Shown here: piece after piece, positions 12,500 through 24,300 of the stretch
Numbering within the stretch: the first letter of the stretch is position 1
Layout of the letters: every line of letters begins with the position of its first letter
NCBI GenBank assembly: GCA_963971405.1
Contig: OZ020487.1
Location: 26,273,371-26,337,370, forward strand
Source: Psococerastis gibbosa
Taxonomy: Eukaryota > Arthropoda > Insecta > Psocodea > Psocidae
Length of the DNA: 64,000 nucleotides
Direction of reading: 5' to 3'
The notes under the pieces: generated by a model
What the model was told of the DNA's origin: nothing
Seen by the model: only the letters and a program-made list of their open reading frames with translations
The model's database searches: none
Translations under genes and position numbers: made by a program

Positions 12500-15400
12500 A
12501 GTATCACAAACTAGTATTTTGAAGGAGCTTCTTTAAATTAATAAAAATAAAAATTAATATTCTGTGGTAGGTAAAATTATTCAATAGGCCTAGTCTCATA
12601 CAGGGTAATTTGCCAATCACACTCACTAAGCCAACCAGCATGACAAGATATTGTATTGTAGAAAGAGCCAGTTAGTAAATAATTCAAATTATTTCCACAA
12701 AATGGTTTCGATTGGGGGGTCTGGTGGGAGCGGGGGCAGCTAGGGACAGATAGATGACGAAATTACGAGGCCTCCGCGCAGCGTCGCGGGTCCTCGACAT
12801 GCCCCTCCCGGAGACGGAGGTTTGGCACATCGCGCCTCGCAAGCTATCGCAGTACGCCGTTTTGAGTTAAGTGACTTTGGTGGCAAGTTGCTAGCCTGCT
12901 TGTACTTGTGCGAGTATCTACATACCTTGCGGTCGGAGATGTGTCGTAACTCGACACAAGTACCTATTAGGTGACTTAGTGAGGCGATTGAAGAGGTTAA
13001 TCGGATACATTCAATAAATTGTTTGTACGCGATTTAACCTTTTTTTTTTGCAAAAAGAAAAGAAACTTGCAAGCCTCAAACAGATAAACCCGTTCCAACC
13101 GGGTGGTAGGCGGTAGGCAATCATACTACCATTGAGTGTTCGGCCTACATGACTACTGTTCATTATCCCAATACATTGCTGATGGTACCTTAGCTGTCAG
13201 GAATGGACGGAAGGACGAACAGATTTATAGAGAATTAACATTGATATGATATATTAGAAATTCCATGTTAGAGAAAGGCTTGAGCGTTATTTCAACTACA
13301 GGATCCTCTTCTTTAAATGCCTCTCCTATCGAAGATTCTGAGACCATAAGGCATTGCTCAGAAGCTCAACCACTTTGAATACAACTCTACTGTATAGTAA
13401 TATAAAATGCTAAAATAAAATGTATTACGGCACGCAATTACTATATTATATACATATAGTACAATATAACACTAAATTATCCCTACTGAATACAGGTTAT
13501 AGCCTACAAAATTCTATGGGTAATCATTTATTCCAAGGTCTCAAACAAATCAAGTTCACCTCTTACCAGGTATACGTTCACTACCTCCTGGAGTAACTAC
13601 AACAAGTGAACCCAGAATAGACAGAATTTTGAATTCATCTACTACCAGATTTTCTTAGTCCTTAATACATTTTTTCAGGATATCTCACCTGATTCAGCAG
13701 GGACCATGAGTGACCTGAAGGAATTGATAGACAGAACTGATCACACACAATCGACATTACCCAGTGCGAGCTACAATTACATAAATTCTATCATTGGTAG
13801 CGGTGTCATAGGTAAGTAATCAGAGGTAAATATTGTGTACATCATGAATTCCAACGATTTGGGATAAGGTTATAGGTACTGTACCTATATATATCGCGGC
13901 AGCAAAACAACTTTTTCTTCATTTATCATGGATAGCGAGAGTTACCCTGAAGAACTCGTTTGTGCATGTACAGTAGTCCTCAATTATCTAGGTCGGATCC
14001 ACCCCCTAAATTTTTGACAAAGCAATAGATAGAAAGAGCTTTTATGACAAAATATATCAAAAAATACAAAATAAGCATTTTTTTTTTAAATTGCCTCTAT
14101 TTAATAAACAGTTAGTTGGACTTACATGGAGCAAATATGAGTCAATGGTCCAGAAACCGTCAGTACTTCTCAGCACCAATTCCCCAAACGGCACCCCCTT
14201 CCCCGGATTGTTCTATGACTATGAGGCCCCTGACTGTAATGACTACTAACACAGCAGACAATGTAAGTCCAACTAACCCCTTGTTAAATATAATATGCAA
14301 CTATTGTGTTTGTAGGGATGCCATTTGCTCTTCACCAGGCTGGCTTTGGGTTTGGAATTCTGCTACTGATTGTCGTCGCAGTCGTAACAGACTACTCCCT
14401 GGTGCTCATGGTCAGGGGCGGCTACTTAGCCGGGGCTTTCAGCTATCATGGTTTGATGGAAGCAGCCTTCGGTGCCCCTGGATCTGTTCTGCTGAGTGTT
14501 CTCCAGTTTATTTATCCTTTTATAGGTTAGTTGGTTAAGCTATAGCTTTAGTTTTAGGTAAGTTGGTTTAAAAAAAAGGTTTGGATAGGCCAACGGAAAA
14601 TATCTTAAACGAGAACAAACAATGAGTCAGTTGACCCGATTGACCGAATGGTTATCAGAGCCCAGAGAAGCACGGCTGTTTTTTAAGATTAATTCAATGA
14701 GGGAGTCTAATGCTGCATTCACATTATTTTTAATAGCCAGTTGTACAGTAAATTTATAATACAAGAACAAGGTTGCAAATTTTATTTTAATTTCATGTAC
14801 CCCACTCTCAAAGGAAATAAAAAAAATAACTTTGTAAAGTATTACTCAAATATATTAAAAGCGAACGGTTTCGTTTCTAGGCCATCGTTTAGGTCACAGA
14901 TATACAAAAAAAGTTTTTAAACCCAATTATTCTTCATTTCAAACGTTACTTGCAAAGCATGTGCACAGCTACGCGCGGAGTAACACTACTCGCTGCATTG
15001 CGTGTTGTTACTTTGGGCGGTAACATTTTGCTCCCGGTTCATTCGGGTTTTAGGCAACCAGACAACTACTGGATTAATCGATTAGTTAGTCGAGCATACG
15101 CTGAGGGTTGTGTTACTGAAGGGATCTTGTTGTAAAATACTTTAAACTTGAGACTAGGTACTTGAGGTTTTGATGTCCGCTGTGGATCAGTGGGCCGATT
15201 ATGGCGATTGGTATTAACTTACTCATGGGGTTAAAACTGTAAACAAACAAATTTAGAATAGGAATTTCCATTGTAAAATTATCTTGTTTACATTTTTAAT
15301 ACCAGGGTATTGTATTAAGCTCGGAATTATAATCGCCATGATCGGGCCGCTGGTTCAAGGACTATAGGATACACATTTTTTAAAAAATGTTTCCAGCTAT

Positions 15401-18400
15401 GGTTTCCTACAACATTGTCGTCGGAGACACACTAACCAAAGTGTTCGTGAGAGTGTTAAATCTTGGGCCGACATCGTGGCTCGCACAACGTGAATTGGTC
15501 GTCGGTCTGGCCACTTTCTTCGTGACTTTGCCGCTCTGTCTGTACCGCGACCTGGCCAAGTTGTCCAAGGTGTCCCTCTTGTCCTTGGTTTGCGTCGGCT
15601 TCATACTCTTTGCAATCTTTGCTGAATTCTTCGTCCTCTACGGTGTCGTGTAAGTCTAAAAGTGTATAGGCCTATACCTTTACTGACCCGGTCTTGAGGA
15701 GGCATGTTGTAGATGGCGTGGCATTCCTTTCAAGACATGTTAATGAAATAATTTTAATAAAAGGTCTAAGAATAGCCTCTGACGACAAGTTACCACTAGC
15801 ATTGTCAAAGTTATATGTTCGGAATACCGTACGTTATGTTAGTTTTAAAAAAAACGTAATTATTTACAGACCTAGATCTGAAAACGCGTGGACCTTCACA
15901 AACGCTAATATAGTACCAGCCATTGGAATTATGACGTTTGGTAAGTAAAGTACCTATGTAATAATTTACTAGTATAGGCTACGCACTGGTAGGCCTATAC
16001 TTTTGTTTCTGGCTCAACCAATCAGTATAGTCCACGGTAACCATCCAGTAAGCACATATAGTCCACGCAAAATGAGAAAAGTATGGACATGGAATGTTTT
16101 GATCCTGTGCAACACTGTAAAAATATTCCTTGCACCATTTTGTGTTACCTTGTTGCATTCATCCCGTGGTTGGAGACCGTTATCAATATGGCTGCTAGGG
16201 TAGCCTGCACAAGAGAAGTACGTAATTTGGCGGGGAAACCCAGTGATATGTGTAGCCTGCATAAGCTAAGTACTGAGTTTTTGACCGGGTCCAGGTATCC
16301 GTTCTGCTATGCTGCAATCATAGACAACAGATAACTAGACTCGTCACCGGGATAGGGATTCAGTTCGCGATAGCAGCGCCACGCCGCGCAGCGGAAATTT
16401 TTTCTCCATCCACTTTCCTTGAACAACAGAGCTCAAGTTAAATTCTTTTGTAAATATTTAAATGTCAAATTAAATATTCATGGGAATAAAATGTATTTTA
16501 AAAATTGTAATGATTTTTTTACAAATTCTGAAACTATCACTAAAATCTCAATTTGAAACTTATTTTCAAAAAGATAGTCCAAAATCAAGGACTGATCACT
16601 GAAGGACGCACGCCATCCAGTCTACCAGTCATTACTGAAATTGTTTTGTTTGCATTTTCAACTGGGCACTATTATATTTTAGATTTTAGTTTTAGTAGAA
16701 AAATGCCGAAAGCTAGCAAAAGAAGAGTCCGATATTGCTCGGTTGTGGGCTGTTTCAATTCAATTAATATGCCAGTCAAAAGGGTGATAAGTCCTAGGGA
16801 TCGAGAAGGAATAGGTAGTAGTGGGACGACCATTTGTACATTTTGTCCATGTTGAGCATGGCTCATTCTCTCATAGTGTCCATTATCCCTCGTATAGTAG
16901 ATAGCATAAGTTGACATCGAAGACGTTTAACGGATTGCTAATGGAAAAAACAATCAATTTTGGTCGTTGGTATTAGGCATTCGACATAGGACGAATGGGT
17001 TAAATAATAATCTAGAGTAATAAACAATGTGCTACGTACGGGTTATGAAAAAGTTTTTTAGGACATTACGGGCTCTAGACTGTAGTGCCAAAGAGTAAAA
17101 ATAAACTACCGTATTAATGGGAATGTTCAGTACAGTATAAAAGTATATGAATAAAATTGAAATGTGGAAATTTAACGTTTGAACTGCAATTGACTAACGC
17201 TGCTTACTGTATTACCGATACTTATCTACTTATCATACGTAAACTTATTAGACTTTACACTGCCAATGGCACATTACATAATATAAGCGTTGAAATACAG
17301 TCAACTGTCATTATAATGGAATATAAAAAAAAATAATATTAATCTCCATTGGAATATGGCAACTAAAATGTTACAGACCAAAATTTGAATTTAAGCGGGA
17401 ACGCTGCAAGCGCCGCGGTGCGGAAAAAATAATCTCCGTCCACTTAGCAGAAGACGGTTCTTAGTGGAAGAAAGGCAAAATTCCATTTTATACAGCGTTG
17501 ACAGCCCCCTGGCTGCAATGTGTAAGATTTCGAATTTTTTTGCGTTGGTACTTATCTCTGATAGTTGGCTTATGTTTAACAGGTGCCTCGTAAGGAATAT
17601 TATGGCTCCCGCCGCTCCATTTAATGTATCTTTATGGTTGCATTGGATGCAAGGCATAACAAAAATTGTGCAAATAATATTTTTACAGTGTTGCACAGGA
17701 TCAAAACATTCCATGTTCATACTTTTCTCATTTTGCGTGGACTATAATACTTTACACTGCTTTCAAGTCTTGCGTGTAATAGGCATTTTTTTGATTCAAT
17801 AGAGAATTTCGAATTTTAGGCAGACTTGAGTTTTAATTTTTAATATGCTACTCAATATTTTCGACTTAATAAATGACAGCCGGGGCACAATAGACTTTAT
17901 CTTTTATATTTCGTGCATTTTGCATTTTACACTTGTACAGTCGTACAATGCATTGCCAGTTACAAATTTGTTTTTTCATACAACATAGTGGATGCCTACT
18001 TTCATAATCGTGGTTTGACGCTTGGGAATGCTGTACCCTTCAATCAATCCATTTGAATAAAGTAGCCAAACACTTGTAGGTGAATTTGTATTGAGCTTGA
18101 TGCTTATACTATAAAATCTAACCCATTTCTCCAATTCTTTTAGCATTCATGTGCCATCACAATACTTTTCTGGTATTTACTAGTATTCAAGACGTTAACC
18201 AAGAGCGCTGGGACAAGGTTACACACATTGCCCTTTCTATCTCTTTCGCCATTTCGGCATTATTTGGAATAATTGGCTACGGTACCTTCACTGGATTCTC
18301 GCAAGGTAACTTGAAAATTTGGAAAGAAACTTAATTATAATTTCATCCAGTTAATCTAGACCCTAGGATAATTTGCCGTATTATTATCAATATATTTTAT

Positions 18401-21150
18401 ACCTAGCCTAAAGTACGTTCTGTCCATTCTTACAATTGCCTCTGCGGTAAATAGCTTAAGACAGGTGAAAGGTAAATTAAAAGGCATTTTAGTGCTAATA
18501 TGTACATTTAATCTAATAGGTACTTAAATACTTATAACAAAATAGTGATTCATTTAAGTCTAATGAAGATTCTATCAATCTACAATTCTCGTAAATACCT
18601 ACTCAATTAATGTATTCCTCACAATTTATTGTTCATTGTTTGGACATTTACGTTCCTGCTCAGCACATGCAATGGAAATTGCCAATTCTTGCTCCAACCT
18701 TCAAACGACGATAAATAATGTAATAATTGATCGGAGAATTAATTATGAAAAATTATAATGAAAATAGGTCTTGACCCAACAACACTCGTCCTATTCTTTT
18801 GGAACTTCTTCAATTCTTTCTATAGTAAGATTAATAGATTTTCCCATTAAATTTCAGCAAAACGTTAATGAACCACTTCAGTAAAGAAATCCACACAGAA
18901 ACGACGTCAAATCTCAATGTTGTGACTGGTAGGACCCATGATCTGATTGGCTAGGTGCAAGAATTTTCCTAGACATCCATTATAACATAAACATTTATTT
19001 TCAGGTGATGTCTTAGAAAATTATTGTTGGAACGACGATCTCATGAACGCTGCCCGCTTTTTGTTCAGTGTCACCATTCTTCTGACGTTTCCCATAGAGT
19101 GCTTCGTTGCTCGTGAAGTTCTGAATAATGCAGTTTTCCCCCACTTCAAATCAACGGAAGAAGCTTCGGATAAACGACATTTTTTGACAACGACAGCACT
19201 TTTGCTAACTACTTACTTTTTATCCATGTCGACTGATTGTCTGGGCGTCGTTTTGGAATTGAACGTAAGTTCTAATTCACTCCTTTTCTGAAAGTATCAG
19301 AGAACGTACGAGTTCACTTAGTTACTTGCGGCAAAACCTTTCACTTTTTTCATTCACAGGAAAAAGGCTGCCCTGCATGAAAGTGACTCATATATAGGTC
19401 ATAAAATTTTCTCACATCTTCGCCCCTACAGCATGCATGACAAGGATCTGGTTGGGAGCTCGGTCAGAAATTATTTCTATCTGGGCCCCTCCTCCGTTCA
19501 CTCAGGTTTGGACCTGAGTGAACGGACTGCTGCACTCACTTACTTTTACTTTTATCGCGCCTTATCCTCATGGAGGGTAGGCGGCACGACAGCAGCGTTT
19601 CCACACAGTTCTGTCCTGTGCGTCCTCGGTGGAGAGCCCCAAACTTCTCATATCCCCGGCGTTCTTTCTTCCCAGTGTAACTCTCGGCCTCCCTGATGGT
19701 CTTCTTCCTTGTATCTCCCGGTTTGTTACTCTTTTCACTAGATGGTTTCCGTCTCTACGTAGTACGTGCCCCCACCAGTTCAGCCTCTTTTCTCTGAGTT
19801 TCTCCAGAGTTCTCATCTCTTGTCTTATACCTTAAACATTGCTAAAAGCTGCGAGTGCCAACTACACGCGGCAATGGTTAAGGTTGTAAAAACTAGAGAC
19901 TGTCAATTTTAAATATTTTATTGTTTAACTTTATTTATTGCTACAATCATCTTGCAGGGAGTACTGGCAGCAGTTCCTTTGGCCTACATTCTTCCAGCAC
20001 TCTGTTACATAAGATTTGAGCCGTCCAGACTGCTTTCTCGAAGAATGGCCCCTGCCATTGGACTAGTCATTTTTGGCTTCACAGTAATGGTCACAGGCGT
20101 AAGTTTGTTAACTCAGTACGGCCTATTTGTAAATACTAGGCTTGTTTTTAGATTTTGTTCAGCTAGCACACCAATTTGGCGAATAACGATGGATGAAGAC
20201 CCGACAAGGGTTATAGTCATTATCAAGTAGGTACATAGATCTGACAAGGGATCAGTCAAGCTCATTAGTAATCCTATTTTCCCTTTTTTAATTTTTAATT
20301 TCCCAAAAGTTCTATGCAAAACCGTTTTCCCCTTTTTAGCCCGTTTAACTTATGATAGTGCTTGTATTGAATATGTTAAGGCGCCCATTCCACCGACCGG
20401 CTAGGGCTGTTTACAAAAACGGCAGACATTCAAGACTTAGGTGGCGTTTCCACCGACCTCGCATTGCAGAATGGAAATGACATTAGAATTAGAATTAGAA
20501 TTTTTCTTTTTATAGAAATCTATTAAAATGTTTGTACTTAACATATCCCATGACGCCATTTTAAGGCGCCCATTCCACCGACCGGCTAGGGCTATTTACA
20601 AAAACAGTGACGTGGTAGCAGACATTCAAGACTTAGGTGGGGTTTCCACCGACCTCGCATTGCAGAATTGACGGAAATGTTTATTTTCCTCTATGCCATA
20701 GTTAAAATTGATCAATGATCATACAGTAAAATCACAAACAAACAAACTAAAATTAAAAAATGGCGTCATGGGATATGTTAAGTACAAACATTTTAATAGA
20801 TTTCTATAAAAGGAAAAATTCAAATTTCTGTCAATGTCATTTGCATTCTGCAATGCGAGGTCGGTGGAAACGCCACCTAAGTCTTGAATGTCTGCTACCA
20901 CGTCACCGTTTTTGTAAATAGCCCTAGCCGGTCGGTGGAATGGGCGCCTAATATAAACGTCGAATTGCTTAGGCAGTGTACTAATAATAAATATCAGGCA
21001 AAAGTCGCTGCCCATTTTCAAATATTACACATAATACAAATTAACTTTCAGATTTTCTTCGTCATTGCTGATTTTGGAGATCTCAGCTCTTGCAGCAGTG
21101 GAATTGAAATGGCGTATTGCAAGAGAAACATGACTTACTACGCCAACTAA
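11776..21150 (+). CDS. SLC38A11-like amino-acid transporter, nine exons
   Basis: Multipass membrane transporter of the amino acid/auxin permease (AAAP) family, closest by recall to vertebrate SLC38A11; Na+-coupled neutral amino-acid uptake is inferred from the family. Exons: 11776-11832, 13679-13811, 14316-14525, 15397-15649, 15870-15940, 18144-18305, 19005-19264, 19958-20098, 21052-21150. All phases fit, giving 461 residues and TAA at 21148. Exon 1 supplies a cytosolic leader (MAAPTETTQILEGRRTNQQ) that continues without a stop through exon 2 into NYINSIIGSGVIG (residues 52-64, TM1). Then come GMPFALHQAGFGFGILLL, VLQFIYPFIAMVSYN, FMCHHNTFLVF (about 243-253), YGTFTGFSQG, IECFVAREVL, and DCLGVVLELNG spanning exons 7-8. 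The short last exon encodes FFVIADFGDLSSC and a hydrophilic tail. Donors are mostly gtaagt. A shorter start (ATG 13706) is possible. About 85% of the locus is intron and holds at least six mobile elements. Confidence 0.93.
12346..12578. repeat. Direct repeat around a microsatellite, SLC38A11-like intron 1
   Basis: An ~80-bp unit starting TATCACAAACTAGTATTTTG occurs at about 12346-12425 and again at about 12499-12578, almost unchanged. Between them lies an (ATT)n/(ATC)n microsatellite. The pattern fits slippage or unequal exchange around a simple repeat. Confidence 0.8.
12705..12865. other. GC- and CpG-rich patch in intron 1
   Basis: About 160 bases (around GCCTCCGCGCAGCGTCGCGG at 12770-12789) stand out from the AT-rich intron by GC and CpG content. 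No open frame or splice sites support an exon. It could be an internal regulatory island or a transposon fragment; I cannot decide. Confidence 0.35.
14098..14289. mobile_element. Fold-back MITE family T, copy 1
   Basis: An inverted-repeat element in intron 2 of the transporter gene. The left arm is AGTTAGTTGGACTTACAT, the right arm ATGTAAGTCCAACTAACC, continuing outward to TTGTTAAA. The same terminal motifs and ACTATTAACACAGCA-like subterminal sequence recur at 43153-43269 and 57266-57505. Internal sequence differs between copies, so only the ends define the family. Confidence 0.75.
15172..15367. mobile_element. Short inverted-repeat element in intron 3
   Basis: Imperfect inverted arms of roughly 40 bases. 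The left contains GGGCCGATTATGGCGATT (about 15191-15208) and the right its diverged complement AATCGCCATGATCGGGCC. The ~110-bp middle is AT-rich. No clear target duplication, so family unassigned. Confidence 0.6.
16058..17745. mobile_element. Inverted-repeat transposon in intron 5, itself interrupted
   Basis: About 100-bp inverted arms at 16058-16160 and 17645-17745 match well (for example GTCCACGCAAAATGAGAAAA and GGAATGTTTTGATCCTGTGC, present as complements on the right). Inside, 16160-16318 and 17512-17620 correspond to the two halves of the related copy at 58640-58935, where they are directly joined. The middle 16319-17511 is therefore a separate insertion flanked by GCTGCAAT on both sides. 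Confidence 0.75.
16319..17511. mobile_element. 1.19-kb insertion with 8-bp TSD and THAP-like remnant
   Basis: Flanked by GCTGCAAT at 16311-16318 and 17512-17519. The related copy at 58640-58935 shows the empty site (complement GCAGCAGT at 58747-58754). A plus-strand frame from ATG 16703 begins MPKASKRRVRYCSVVGCFNS, whose C-x4-C spacing after a basic start resembles the first half of a THAP zinc finger; it ends at 16855 without the later Cys/His. An 8-bp duplication plus a THAP start fits a P-element-like transposon, but clear terminal inverted repeats are not visible (ends CATAGACAAC and AGCCCCCTG). Confidence 0.55.
19494..19525. other. Perfect 14-bp hairpin in intron 7
   Basis: CCGTTCACTCAGGT is followed by a four-base loop TTGG and its exact complement. 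It lies next to the LINE fragment that begins near 19540. No terminator role is expected in a eukaryote; it may be a remnant of a palindromic repeat. Confidence 0.7.
19543..19830 (-). mobile_element. LINE C-terminal fragment in intron 7
   Basis: The minus-strand frame 19816-19568 encodes LREKRLNWWGHVLRRDGNHL, then GRRPSGRPRVTLGRK and a WKRCCRAA segment, the usual C-terminus of a non-LTR polyprotein. An A-rich 3' tail is read on the minus strand near 19543-19557. I found no target duplication. It is a different lineage from the fragments at 9880, 45250 and 61767. Confidence 0.8.
20380..20948. mobile_element. Composite PIF/Harbinger-like MITE in the last intron
   Basis: A full inverted-repeat copy (20575-20948, arms starting GGCGCCCATTCCACCGACCG) is preceded by a half copy (20380-20574) with the same left arm. 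The whole block is flanked by TAA at 20377-20379 and 20949-20951, and another TAA precedes the inner copy. Internal landmarks are GACGTGGTAGCAGACATT and GCATTGCAGAATG. A 3-bp TAA duplication with a GG start is typical of PIF/Harbinger; no transposase is present. Confidence 0.85.
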
Positions 21151-21299
21151 ATTTACAGGGTAAACTGTGGTCCATAACTATCGTATTTACAAAGAATCTC
21201 TCTCAATATTTTGAACCTCCTGTAATACTATAGATTATGTGATTTAATTAAGATTCATATAAATCATTCAGTCGAATTCTGATGTTCGTAATTTAAACT

Positions 21300-21389
21300 A
21301 TGAAAATGAAATGAAATGAAAAAATGACTTTATTGCAAATAAAACAAAAGACTATAAAGTCTTGTTTTCATGCTAACCTTAAACTATGG
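21300..21389 (-). mobile_element. LINE 3' tail with TTTCA repeats
   Basis: Minus-strand copy of the tail also seen at 59773-59857. In element orientation it has GGTTAGCATGAAAACAAGAC, then CAATAAAGTC and (TTTCA)n. It supplies the first AATAAA after the transporter stop on the plus strand (21338-21343), 188 bases downstream, so it might provide that gene's poly(A) signal. Confidence 0.75.
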
Positions 21390-24300
21390 CAATCATTATA
21401 AAATATGGACCGGCTATTTGATCGTATAATCACACAATAATTCATCAAAATTCATCAGAATGTGAAATTTTCATCAAACATGTAAAATATGTGTGAAGAT
21501 AAATCAGTTGAAGTCCCTATGAAATATAAGATTTCCAAGACAATGTACGAGTACGCTTTGTATTGTAGTAGAAGTGAAAGATATTGATTGTTGGCGATGC
21601 TGATTTTTTATGGATTGTATTAACTTATAGGCTGATCGTTGTAGGAATAATGAATGTTGCAAGTGCAGCTTATAAAAATACATATGCTAGATTTCTCGAT
21701 TGTAACGGATTTATGCATGGGAATGTGCATAAATATTTTTTTAGCTTTCATTATTGATTGAAGAGAGAAACATGAGCTAATTTGGATGAAGCAAATTTGC
21801 TACAGTATTTATGCATTTATACTATGTAAAGGCAATGGGCTGCTTTACAGTACCAACAGCAGTCCAACATAATTTGTACTACTACCTACTATATACGGTA
21901 GGTACTAAGCTGTTGTATATCGTGTCTTGACTAAAAAAACTAAAATTGATTCTTCAGTGCTGGCCTCATGACAAACAGTTTTATTCTCATTAACGTAGGC
22001 ATACATTAGTGGTAGATTATTAATTGTGCTATTTTTTTGTTTTGTTTCATCTGTTTGGACGATTAATCCCGTTGCTGAATCAAAACTTGAATATTGTACA
22101 TTATATTAAATACTCCACACTGCAATGCTCTAATAGGGATCTAACAGCATCATACGGTATCATAAAAAAGTAAAACAAGTGTGTTTCTACCAGAAACACA
22201 GTAGACAGATATGATAAAGCATGACAATTTCATATGTAGTTGCATGTTGTCGTAATAAATACGAATAAAAATTAGGTTAAATATGTAAGTGTAACGCACT
22301 TCATAAGCGCTTCGTGCAATAGGCTCAATGTTAATTAAACACCATGCTTTAATACTAAAATTATTTGATTTTTAGGCATCTTTTGGACTTGACAATTTAT
22401 ATTGTAGTCTAAGTCAACCGGTGCTTTTGACTAAAATTAATTTAAAATTGTATTCCTAGTAAGCCTATATTGAAAGACTTCCTAACAATATATATATTAG
22501 ACTTTAGTTGCAATGGTTGGGTAGGTAGCCTGATACATACAGACACATACAGTATATTTTATTCATTGTTAAAGTCCCTCCTAAAAGCGAAACTACGATT
22601 AAAATAATGTATAGCTTATCGTCGTCTAACCAATTCTTCTAGTTAAATGTACTTCTCACTAATAAGTTGTTCATTTGATGGTAAAATAATAATTTTATGC
22701 TTTTTTACTTATATGGACACAGCAGAGCGCATTTCATAGCCAAATTAATTACAATAATGATTGTAAAATACGCTCTAATATTTGATAATCAAAAAATAAA
22801 AAAAGACATATCTAAAAATATTTTTCGATGTTGTGTTCTACCCCAAAGGGGATACGTAGTATTTCGTAGATAATAGGACTATAATACGCTTACTTAGTGT
22901 TAAAAATTCGAAATAAGACGAAAATTTTTTTTTCTTCAATTAATTACAACTGTAAAAATAGTCTTCATGGTAGGTCTAAATCTGAAAAAAATGTGTTTTG
23001 TTTGCACAACGATTAATAGCCTAATGGCAACATTGTTTTTTCTTGTTATGTTTTGCTCATATGGCATATTTTAACATTCATTGAAGTTTCTTGTTGCCAA
23101 AATATGATTAAAATTACAGTATTTAAAAAAAAGTAACGTATAGACTAATGTAATCATAACTTCAATCGGAAGGGCCACTACGACTACATTTTCAATATAT
23201 TGTGCCAATTATTTTTTTAATGTACACCTTTATGTGATCTTAGCCACTGCAATTGACCAATTTTAAAATTGCACCTGATTCTTGCCTTTTAAAAGTGTTT
23301 TGGTATCTCTGAACTTTTTATTTATTTTACTTTTTTATTTAACCATAAGTTAAACAACGACCAGTAATTGAATGTAAAGGAACACTGAGTTTCATCGATT
23401 TGACAAATGTACTATACAGTACCTAAATGTTTACTCAAGTTTTGCGATAGACGTTGTGTTTCTTTACATTCAATGAAGGGCCTTAGTATGAACCTGTTCT
23501 TTTCGAATTTTCATAAGAATGACTAATCTAATCCTAGCGTTATTTTGGCAAAGATTAGATAACCATCTAATATCTAAATATAGAAATTGAAGCTGAAAAA
23601 TGGTTTGTTTTGAGGTGATTCTTTTACTAAAGAAATGTTGCAAGTCCGTCATTGCTCAAACTAAGTTTGACTAATTTTTTTATCTTGCAAAAATCTTACC
23701 TTAGAGGACCTCATATATTGTAAGGGTCTAACACGAAAAACCTATAGTGTCTAGAAAACGCGTTCAAAAATATTATGATTGTTTTTTCTCGGTAACGTCA
23801 GCTGTTTATTAACTTTGAACAATCAACAAACCTCCAATTACATTATAGCCAGAAAACATACCGATTTCGTTAGGCTACCGCATTAATTTTAAGGATAATA
23901 ATTCTTATGTTATCGTTTTTATGAATCACCCTCACAACAAATGAAAATAGCCAATGTTACCATTTTAAATTACACTAGTATCAAATGTATTGAGTGTTGC
24001 AGCTTCTAGTTATTATATACGATGGCTTACTAATAGTTTTTGTATACACACTATTGTAATTTGCATTAAGGTAGGTCCATAGATATTGTACCTATAGTAG
24101 TTGCTTTGCATTGTTTGACCGACAGTTGAATGATACAAGTCACTGTGTTTATTCATATACGACAATTTATGGTACATACTTAACATACTGTACTGTATAT
24201 TGGATATACAGATAGCATATGCAATAGGGAGAATACAAATGCATTCAGTATATAATTTACAGTATTTTTTAAATTTTAGTAAATAAGGTATGCACAATAG

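Noticed and set aside
14950..15135. 61-codon frame in transporter intron 3 as an alternative exon
   Set aside because: The flanking exons join in phase to a normal transporter sequence, and this frame has no conserved transporter motif; its 3' part only faintly resembles a tRNA-like SINE head.
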